64,000 nucleotides of DNA from Lytechinus variegatus (Eukaryota; Echinodermata; Echinoidea; Temnopleuroida; Toxopneustidae). The translations under genes and the position numbers were made by a program. This document shows, in pieces, positions 25,758 to 34,700 of this stretch; positions within the stretch are counted from its first letter, which is position 1; every line of letters starts with the position of its first letter. Under the pieces are notes generated by a model. That model was not told the DNA's origin, did no database searches, and worked only from the letters and a program-made list of their open reading frames with translations. Location of the stretch: the NCBI RefSeq assembly GCF_018143015.1, contig NC_054750.1, positions 10,440,001 to 10,504,000 of the forward strand. Reading direction: 5' to 3'.

Positions 25758-27029
25758 AATTTGAAGTGATTTTTGGCGAATTCGTTCTAAACTAATATCC
25801 TATAGTAATGCGTTCATATAGCACAAAAGTTCAAAGTCTTTTTTCCAGACCCGGTTAATGAAATATTACAGTACAAGTCCAAGTCTTTTTCCAGACCCGG
25901 TTTTTCAAAATTATAATATACGTCCAAAGTCTTTTTACCAGACCCGGTTGTTTCAAAATTATAATATACGTCCAAAGTTTTTTTTCCAGACCCGGTTAAT
26001 TCAAAAATTATAATGCAAGTCCAAAGTCTTTTTTCAGACCCGGTCGTTTCAAAATTTATAATATACGTCGGTTTTATTTTTTTTTTAGGGGTAAAGACAA
26101 CACTCTTAGCCCAAGCATTTTAAGTGGGTTTAATTTTGAAGATTGGTCTCAGTTGTCATTTTTTCAATATTTCTTTATCTTTTAAATAACCGGGTCCAGA
26201 CGAAAGACAAAGCATAATTCTCGTGTTATTCCACAAGAATAAGAATATGAGACCTTTGTTTTTAGGATTGTTTAAATCATTTTTAAATCACCGGGTCTGG
26301 AATAAAGACAACGCTCTAAACATGAGCTTTTCTACATGCATGGTCTTAATTTGGAGGATTGTTGGTTCTTAGATTCGTTGATGGGGGTTGAGTTTTATTG
26401 ATTTTTTATTCCTGAAATAATTGTGTCTGGAGGAAAGTCGACCTTCGACAATCGGTCTTCATGTTGTTCCACAGTAATTAGATTATTGGGTATTCGTTTT
26501 ATAATATTTGTAAAAACTATTTTATTTTTCAAATAGTAACCAAGTCTGGAGAAAGGATGTCTGCCTTACCCACGCGTTATTACAATGTTTTGTAGGGGTA
26601 GTAGTATTATTTAAAAAAAGACATATCTTTACTGGGTGAAACTTTGGAAATTTGGTCTTAGATTTGAAGTTTTTCAGTTACTTTTTTTAATAGCCGGATC
26701 TGGAGGAAAGAGTACGGTTTAAAACTCGTGTTATTCCACGAGAATATAATATAAGGTCTTATGTCAGAAGATTTTTTTTCGTAACTGTTTTAGGTCTGGA
26801 ATAAAGACAACACTCTAAACCTCTTTTAAAACAGGTTCTTAGGTTGAAGGTTTGTTTGGTCTTAGACTTTGATTTTTTTAATTCTTACTATTAGCGTTTT
26901 TTTTTTTTGAAGAAAAAAATGGTCGGGCTGAAAGACTACGCTAAATCCAGCATTAATAAGATGAAAATGAAAATCCATAATTTATTGTTCGAAATAGACA
27001 TGAAATACTCCGAAAATTTGCTTTGCCCA

Positions 27030-27178
27030 GTTGATCGTGGGCCCGGCAGCCACTGTGCAGCGCCAGATCGACGAGGCTCTATCCCTTTAATGGTTGAACG
27101 CCAAACAGGGTAGCAGCAACTCCCATCTTTTAACGTCTTTTGGTCTGACGCGGCCGGGGTTTGAACCCCAACACACCG
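27030..27178 (-). mobile_element. SINE copy inside the foldback element (minus strand)
   Basis: On the - strand a B-box-like GGTTCAAACCCC is followed by GCCGCGTCAGACCAAAAG, then a body containing GGGAGTTGCTGCTACCCTGT, GGCGTTCAACCATTAAAGGG and ATAGAGCC. The tRNA-type box followed by a GC-rich conserved-looking core suggests a tRNA-derived SINE whose 5' head is truncated or diverged. Confidence 0.55.
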
Positions 27179-27702
27179 GTTATTATTATGGGGTCTTTAT
27201 ACTGTTTTTAAACTGTTATTCATAATGTTTGAATAACAGGTAACCGGGTCTGGAGAAAAGACTACGCTTGATTCTCAATTTACTCTTAGTGCATATATTC
27301 ACTATATACACCGTATAAGTTGAAACAACAACAAAGACATTAATTCCCCCAGTTTTAATTAACTGGGTCTGGAGAAAAGACTAAGCTCGATTCCCATTTT
27401 TTCCACAGGAATATCATAATATCGTATCTTAGTTTAGACTTATATTATAAATTTTGAAATAACTGGGTCTGGAAAAAGACTTTGGACTTATTAAAATTCT
27501 TGAAACAACCGGGTCTGGAAAAAAGACTTTGGATTTATATTATAATTTTTTAAACAACCGGGTCTGGAAAAAAGACTTTGGACTTGTACTTTGATGTTGT
27601 ATTAACCCGGTCTGAAAACAAGACTTTACACTTTTGTGCTATATGAACGCATTACTATAGGATTTTAGTTTAGAACGGATTCGCCAAAAATCCCTTCAAA
27701 TT

Positions 27703-27850
27703 TATTACATTTGTGGGTAAAGTCATTATTACATTTGTGGGCGATCAAAAATTATTACATTTGTGGGTAAAGTGTTATTACATTTGTGGGCGTTATTACA
27801 TTTGTGGGTAAAGTGTTATTACATTTGTGGGCGTTATTACATTTGTGGGT
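27703..27850 (-). repeat. Right outer array of the foldback element
   Basis: Seven units of TATTACATTTGTGGG, the reverse complement of the left-arm unit, with the same alternating short and long spacers (CG and TAAAGTG). Confidence 0.9.
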
Positions 27851-27961
27851 GCAACAGGGGGGGGGGGGGGTCAATATTTACAAAAATTTCAGCTCGCGCT
27901 TCGCGCTCGCATTATTTAGACAGGTACGTATCATGATTACAAATGATTGATTATAATCACA

Positions 27962-28230
27962 CTGGTCGTGTGGTCCAGTGGTTAGAGCATTGGACTCATA
28001 ATCGCAAGGTTGTGAGTTCGAATCCCAACTCTGCCATTGTCTCCACTTTGATAAAAAGGCCCAAGAGTGATATCTGTCGTCTATTACGTCAGCCACTATG
28101 ACTGATTAACCTAGACGTAAAATGTTTCCAAGGTAATTGATTATATACCAGCTTGGCGTTTACCAGCAGAAAATGCTGTCCTGCCGAGTTCCTACGGGAG
28201 TTACCACAATATATAATATACAATATAATT
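27962..28230 (+). mobile_element. tRNA-derived SINE (CAT anticodon-like loop)
   Basis: A tRNA-like head with TGGTCCAGTGGTTAGAGC (A box), a loop reading ACTCATAA and B box GAGTTCGAATCCC near 28015. The 5' TGGTCGTG and 3' CTCTGCCA do not pair as an acceptor stem, so it is not a functional tRNA gene. A SINE body and an AT-rich tail to about 28230 follow. It cuts off the hAT-like element on its left. Confidence 0.75.
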
Positions 28231-29182
28231 TGATATTTTCTTTCCGATTATATACAAAGTTGTAATAAACATAAATACATGTAATTTTGAAATGATTGTT
28301 TCAAATGGATATTTGTGAATACATGTATAACGTAGACATATCAAACCTGTGCTCAGTGATACTATGTAAAGGTTTTATTAAATAATTATTTTATGATATA
28401 ATGGCGATAGTAAATAAAATTCTAGGACATTTAAAGAGTCAGGAAAATTGTCATTTAATTTTTATGACGCTTATGTATTTTTTTTTATTCCAGTCAACAT
28501 AGTTACAAAAATGATAATTCCATACATCATAAAATATAAGATTTCTATAACATTCGATGAAAAATCGTTTATATAAATACTGTACATATATATTATATAT
28601 TCTATGTACAAAATGATGATAAATCGTATAATGTATTAAATCGTATAAAACTTTACCAGTTTTTGTATTCTATCTTCATCGCAATAATTTTAAATAAAAT
28701 TTCAAAAATAATTAAAACACTGGTAGACTACACATCGTGGTTATTTCGAAAATGAGTCCTAACAACCACTTTTCATATTAAAATACGTTGATCAAATTAT
28801 TGAAGTATGTATAAAACTATACACGATGATCTACAAATTTTACATAGTTTTGTAGCCGATAATAATATACTATAAACTTGAAAATCATTGAAGGAATCTA
28901 ATCAAACTGAAAAATTGTTTTAAGAGAACAAAAAGAGAAAATAGAGAACCAGATGTGAAAGATTGGACAAACGATATGAAAATGGTGACTTTTGAGGGAA
29001 GTTGACAAATTCGTAAGTCCTATAGGGATTACAAATTTAGGCACAGGAGTTTCGAGTTATAAAGTCAAGCTGAGGAAATGGAGTGACGTCATTGTGATAT
29101 GATAACGACTGTGTACTCCCCCAAAAGGCAAAAATGACTAAAACGTAAATCTTTTTTTCAAGCATTGTTCTTTCAAGTAGAC
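28231..29182. other. AT-rich DNA, nothing recognised
   Basis: Very AT-rich sequence with many TATA-like words and no open frame of note. I see no repeat, gene or RNA feature I can support. Confidence 0.5.
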
Positions 29183-29469
29183 CATGGGCGGAAATCCCAG
29201 GGGGGACAGGGGGACGTGCCCCCTACTCAAAATAGTAGGGGGCACAATATCAAATGTCCCCCTACTATTTTGGGTCTTTGGTGATGCTAAGAAATATATC
29301 ACTCAAAATGGGAATAAAACGTGCGTTTTGGGACGAGATGACCTTTTTTTGCTTGTCAAATATATTTTCGTCGACATGACCTTAAATTTTAGGTAATAGC
29401 CTTTTCTTTCCTTGTCAAATTTTCCAGACCCTTGTCCCCCCTACCTTTTAAAAGAGATTTCCGCCCCTG
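29183..29469. mobile_element. 287-bp hAT-like MITE with 8-bp target duplication
   Basis: Left end CATGGGCGGAAATCCCAGGG and right end reverse-complementing to CAGGGGCGGAAATCTC. AAGTAGAC is repeated exactly on both sides (29175-29182 and 29470-29477). An 8-bp duplication and CAGGGGCGG ends are typical of the hAT superfamily. The interior contains a small hairpin of CCCCCTACT...AGTAGGGGG and no coding region. Confidence 0.88.
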
Positions 29470-29477
29470 AAGTAGAC

Positions 29478-31271
29478 ATACATGTATATGCCATCTTGCA
29501 CACTGAAGGGAACAGCGCCTTGATGAAAAATAAAAACCCCACCAATCCTGATAATTATTTACATGACCATTATGACAAAACGGGGCAAAAGTCCTTACCA
29601 CTTGTCATAATCTATTCACCGTGTTGCCAATTTGAGGTTTCTATAGCTTTATTGATCTCATTTTTCAAGTGGCGATAACGCTCTTTTCTTTTTCCAAAAT
29701 CTTTCAAATGTTTACCAATCTATTGGTCTTTTTTCCACCTCAAGTTCACACAAATCGTGAGATTTGATTACCTTCAAAAGTAAACATTAAATCAAAAAGG
29801 AAATAGATACTCCAAATAGGATCTCTTCAAATTCTACCGTTATCAGTACTCCTACTTATAAATCATAGTGAAAATTACTTTGCTAATTTATCTGCGCCCC
29901 GGTGTTTACAAGTGGTACTATTAAATTTGCTCACAAAAAACCCTGACAATAGCAGGCAAGGATGGCATGAACGCGATACTTGAAATGAAATGTGTTTCAT
30001 GAAAAGAAAATGAGAAAAATAAAAATAACTAAACAATTCATGAAGATCATACTCGGACAAAAGGAAGGACATTTTACTGTATATGGTTCATATCGAAAGA
30101 AAGAAAAGAAATATACCGCACATTTCAAAATCAGTATTATGATCTTATGAATATGCAAATTATTCTGATGTCTTCCCTGAGTTGGAGCATGGTGTCCGGG
30201 TGTCTGTGTGGTACATTACCACCTGGTCTACACTCATTTCATTTACGTTCCGTTTCGACCCATCCTACGTGTCTACAATCAGTTCATTTAGTCTATTTGC
30301 AATTTATAGCCCATTTACCATTTTGTCTAATTTCCTGCAAGGCTACACACAATTTCGTCTAATTTTTATTTTCGTTGAATACCACCGGGCTAGAAGAATT
30401 GATAATTAAAAAGAATGTTTAATTTGGAAAGTAAAAATAAAATGGTAAGTCGACGAAGTGGAAAACAAGACTGCATGGACAGAAGACTAAATGAGAATAA
30501 TATGAAAAGGGTTTCGAACGCCCCCCCCCCCACCATGGCCCTGGGAAACAGGGGTGCTGGAACATCCCTTCTAGATTTGTCAGGGGGGCTGCGTGTGTTC
30601 ACCATGGCAACAGCCCCCCGGAAATTAGGTTGCTAAATAGCAGAAAATAACAGTTTGTAGTAAAAAAAATCTTTTTCTTTTTGCTTGTCAAAATTTTCAT
30701 GGAACAAAACCACCTTCAACTTGTAATGAAACCCTTTTTGTTATTATTCATTTATTTATTTTATGTTTTGCTTGTCAAAGATAAACCAGCACCCTCATGA
30801 ATAATCGTTCTCAGTGCCCTGCCCCAGTCCCAAGGGAGGGCTCTCGGATTTAGAAAATCCCAAAATATGAAACACTACCCTTATGAACTGAAGTTGCTAG
30901 AATTAAGGGCTTGAGAACTAGATGGGCCTTCACAAAATGGGGGTGTCGGTGGAACTGGAATTAAAATGAAACGGGGGCCTGCGAGAACGAACGCATGAAA
31001 TGGGGGCATACGAAAGGGGGGGGGGGGGCGGGTTGGTAGATGAAAGGGTGAAATGATACGCGTGGAAACTGCTGACAAGGCATGAAAAGGGAACCGCACA
31101 TACCCATACTGCCATTATACGTACGGGAGTGCCCCCATCCCGGGAGTTTAACCCATGTGATATCGGGAAAGTTAATTAATCAACCGCTTGTAGACCAAAC
31201 CTTCCATTTCTGCGGCCATACTGACCATGACCCGGACCATGACCAAGTTGGTACCGCATCTTGGTTGAAGA
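29478..31271. other. Intergenic DNA between repeats and the F-box gene
   Basis: Contains the TTGGTCTA-type repeat at 30205-30380, a C-run at 30520-30531 and a G-run at 31017-31028. The last part should include the 3' untranslated region of the minus-strand F-box gene. I see no other gene. Confidence 0.5.
30205..30380 (+). repeat. Degenerate short tandem repeat, second copy of the TTGGTCTA family
   Basis: Contains ACCTGGTCTACACTCATTTC, TTTAGTCTATTTGC, ATAGCCCATTTACCATTTTG and TCGTCTAATTTT, which line up in order with 11092-11282. Confidence 0.55.
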
Positions 31272-31781
31272 TCAAACATTAGTCTCCCAAATGACAAACT
31301 CATCATTTCCCCTTGCTTCCCAATCGACAAATCGAAAGCGACGTCGATCACCGGATTCGAATCCGCCTTGAAATCGATGACCAAGGACATAGGGACATCC
31401 TTTCGTGACCACCTCGAGCTCCTCATTAGGCCTGCGGTCATGGGCGATGCTCGACAGCGTTCCATCGGTGACACAGAGATTGAAGGAGACGTCGAGATGT
31501 CGGACGTTCGTGCAGTGCAGTGAAATGTAGGTGATCGTGTTCGATGTCATGTCGAAACATTCCCTTGCGATCACGGTGCGCAGCGAGTGGCAGGCACTCG
31601 CCAGGATGTTGAGACCGGGACCGTGGATGTCGAAACACCGTGACACGTCCACGTGCTCGAGGTATTGGTCACAGCCGCAAGCGATGAACTCCAGTCCGCG
31701 GTCAGTGATATCGTGGTTGTCGGCGATGTCGAGGTGTTGAAGAATTGGTAACCATCTACCAATGTGTTTTAATCCACGATC
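31272..31781 (-). CDS. F-box gene last coding exon
   Basis: 510 nt, acceptor CTCATACACCAG, phase 0, stop TGA. It begins DRGLKHIGRWLPILQHLDIA, holds three or four more repeats, and ends with a non-repeat tail rich in Arg, Phe, Trp and acidic residues. Confidence 0.93.
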   Translation of the reverse strand, partial: DRGLKHIGRWLPILQHLDIADNHDITDRGLEFIACGCDQYLEHVDVSRCFDIHGPGLNILASACHSLRTVIARECFDMTSNTITYISLHCTNVRHLDVSFNLCVTDGTLSSIAHDRRPNEELEVVTKGCPYVLGHRFQGGFESGDRRRFRFVDWEARGNDEFVIWETNV

Positions 31782-34700
31782 CTGGTGTATGAGAGAAACC
31801 AATTTACACTTAGGCCTAATAATAACGGAACTAAGCAAATGCGCAATTAAACGAGGTAATTCTTGGCCAAAATGGTAATAAATTTTGATGCTTGTAATGT
31901 TTTAATTCTCAATATACATGATATAGGGATTGCAATCTTTATTCAATTTCAATAAATTACATTTTGTAGTTTCAAAATTTAGAATACAAAGATATTTTAA
32001 CTGAAGAAGACTGGTTTCTAATTCCTTCACTTGAATCACCAACTTTACAATATTAACCATTTCAAGTGATATTAGAGTTACAACAAATTCTTGTGAACTG
32101 CAGGCCTAGATAAAATGTTGATGTCCACGTTGTCCATCAAACTTAAACCTTAAATCTTGTGACCAACTAGATTTTGTATTATTATTACTTGTTAGAAATA
32201 TTAAAAATCATCCGCGAAAACTAAGCTTAGTTTTCCAAGACGTTCGAGGAATGCGGATCTAACTCTTTTAGAGAATAAAACTTTTAATTTGATGCATCCA
32301 ACTCACGTGGAGGGAGCAGTTACGAAGCTTGAGTGTGAGCAGCAAGGAACAGTTCATCACAATGGCTTCGATGTCAGCATCACCACATCGGCTTTGGCTG
32401 ATGTCCAGATACTGTAAGGTCCGCAGGTGCTCTGTTAATCTGCAACCCCACAGGAAGCAGCGAAATTAATAGGCCCCACTTGGAGAAACAGTTGCGGGTT
32501 CGACAACATTAACAAGACTCATTAGTAGGTGACATTTGTGATTGAATTAAACGGCGCAATGTGGCGAATGAGCCAAAAGTTTCGGGGGCAGTGGCGTATG
32601 GAGCAACAGGTCCATATAGTCGCGAGATGACAAAGCGGGTTGGTGATTTCCTTTCTTCTTATTTTTAAAGCAAATATGAACAAGCAGACTTGGCAGAATT
32701 TGGATGGCTCTTTGAAGGGTTTTCAGTTGGGGATTGGAGAATGCGTCTGTAAATGACGATTACCTTTAAAGTCTTTCATGAGGCTTTTCAGGTATGCCGT
32801 CTTAAGAAAGTTGAGACCCATGAGAGATTTTCACATTTAAGTGAGGCTTTTTAGCAGGGACATAAACCCCTGAACAAACAGACAAAAAACGCACACACAC
32901 CCTCACCCACACACCCTCTCACACACACCTATACATACAAACAAATAAAAAAGATCAACTGAATTAGCCATTTGTACATACCTGTCTAGATCGACAGATC
33001 TCAGAGGATTGATCACGGCTAGTCTCTTCTCCCAGTCCATCTCAAGTCGCTTCAGTTTGTGCCCATGAATGGACATGTCAGGCAGTCTATGTGGATCATT
33101 CCTCAGACCCAGGCAGAAGTTCATGCTAAGTTCTTCAAGTGAGTCGCCACTCAATCTGACGGAGAAAGGGGAGAATGTCGATCCATTGGAAAGTAAACGT
33201 GATACATTATTCCTTTTCATGTGATGTTGTTACCATGCAATCTAATGTCGAGCAAGGAGCCAGATTAATTGTTCTCAACTTCAGTCGTGGCCAGTGGTGG
33301 CAGAACAGAGAAACACTGAGAACAATTAAGCTGGGGTTTGTATTTGTTTGGGAAAATCCCCAGAGAAATATAGGACGAATAATAAGAGAGCGTTTGAATG
33401 TTGAGATCACTATTAATATGTGGACATCTCCAAGTGGACATCTCCAAGTGACAATTGTGACCAACATAAATGGGTTATTAACAAAACTCCCCAGTTACTT
33501 CCCCACATTATCATTGTCATTCCAATCAGGTCTGTCCATAGCTATGTACATTATCATGTCTTTCAGTAATTTTTTCATGAGAGGATGTAATCGAGGTTTT
33601 TAGGAAATATATGGTGGACAAAGTACTATCATCAGTATGTGCGAAAAGGGGATGTTTTGGTATAAAGGAAAAAGTTGTACTTCTGTGACATTGACTCTCG
33701 TTGATCGTATTCTTTGATTTTTATGATGTCATACAAGCTAAGTTGTTCCAGTGGTGTGATTCTCCTTTACGTTGGGATAATAAAAAAGAGGACAAAAGAA
33801 AGGGTCTGGGGCCGGATGGTCAAGCAGAAAATCTTGGTGGGACGGAAGGAGGACTGAGGAGCAAAATGATGATGACGAAGATGATAGTGTGGATGATGAT
33901 GATGACAGTGATGATGATGTTGATGGTGATGATAGTGATGATGTTGATGATGATGATGATAAAGATAGTGATGATGATGTTGATGATGATGATGATGATG
34001 ATAAATATAGTGATGATGATGTTGATGATGATGATGATGTTGATGATGATGATGATAAAGATAGTGATGATGATGTTGATGATGATGATGATAGTGATGA
34101 TGTTGATGATGATGATGATAAAGATAGTAATGATGATGTTGATGATGATGATGATGATAAAGATAGTGATGATGATGTTGATGATGATAGTGATGATGTT
34201 AATGATGATGATGATGATGATAAAGATAGTGATGATGATGTTGATGATGATGATGATGATGATAAAGATAGTGATGTTGATGATGATGTTGATGATGATG
34301 CCATGATGATGATGACAGTGATGATGAGGAAGAGGATAAGGGGGATGACAGTGATGATGATCATGACTAATATATGATGATAAAGACGATGACAACGGCG
34401 ATGATGATAAACGCAGAAGCTTACTTGACAAAGAGATAGACCCCACGAGATGTGATGTTGGGACATCCGCTGATGTCCACCTTGAACAGTCTGACGATGT
34501 TCGCAAGAACCCGAAGACCACAGTTTGTAAGCAACTGACAGTAACTCACGTCCAGTGCCCTCAGCCCATTGCATACCTTTGCTAACTGAAATATGACGTA
34601 ATCGGTGACGTCATCGGAGTGTGAGAGGTTGAGTTCGGTGAGGGATTTGGCTGATAGAGAGGTGGCCGACAGGAGGGTGTCGAAGTCGAAGGGGCGGTTG

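Larger units (their letters stand above)
25496..27856. mobile_element. Foldback-type transposon with repeat-array arms
   Basis: Ends TGTTACACCCACAAATG and CATTTGTGGGTGCAACA are inverted. The left arm has 12 copies of CCCACAAATGTAATA and the right arm 7 copies in reverse, with CG or ACACTTTA spacers. Inside these lies a second inverted zone (TAGTAATGCGTTCATATAGC... and its reverse near 27637-27660), then arrays of TCCAGACCCGGTT on the left and AACCGGGTCTGGA on the right. It sits in a G-run (25486-25495 and 27857-27870), consistent with a short duplication of G residues. There is no transposase. The modular layout recalls the TU foldback family described in sea urchins, from memory and not sequence-checked. 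Confidence 0.85.
24634..27961 (-). mobile_element. hAT-like element, third copy, split by a foldback and cut by a SINE
   Basis: Starts CAGTGGCGTAACTACGGG with the G-run/C-run tip also seen at the right ends of the copies at 40207 and 42442, so it is in the opposite orientation. The body repeats CGCTTCGCGCTCGC-type words at about 25197, 25312 and 27893 and aligns with those copies. A 2361-bp foldback element interrupts it (25496-27856). Homology is lost near 27945, where the SINE at 27962 begins, so the other terminus is missing. Confidence 0.75.

Noticed and set aside
27962..28033. tRNA gene with CAT anticodon
   Set aside because: The A and B boxes are present but the acceptor arms do not pair and a SINE body follows.
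32585..32620. Another CAGTGGCGTA hAT-like end
   Set aside because: Only one end is visible (GCAGTGGCGTATGGAGC) with no partner nearby.
33889..34377. Asp-rich, Met-rich and Ser/Ile-rich open frames
   Set aside because: They are three readings of one GAT repeat inside an intron.
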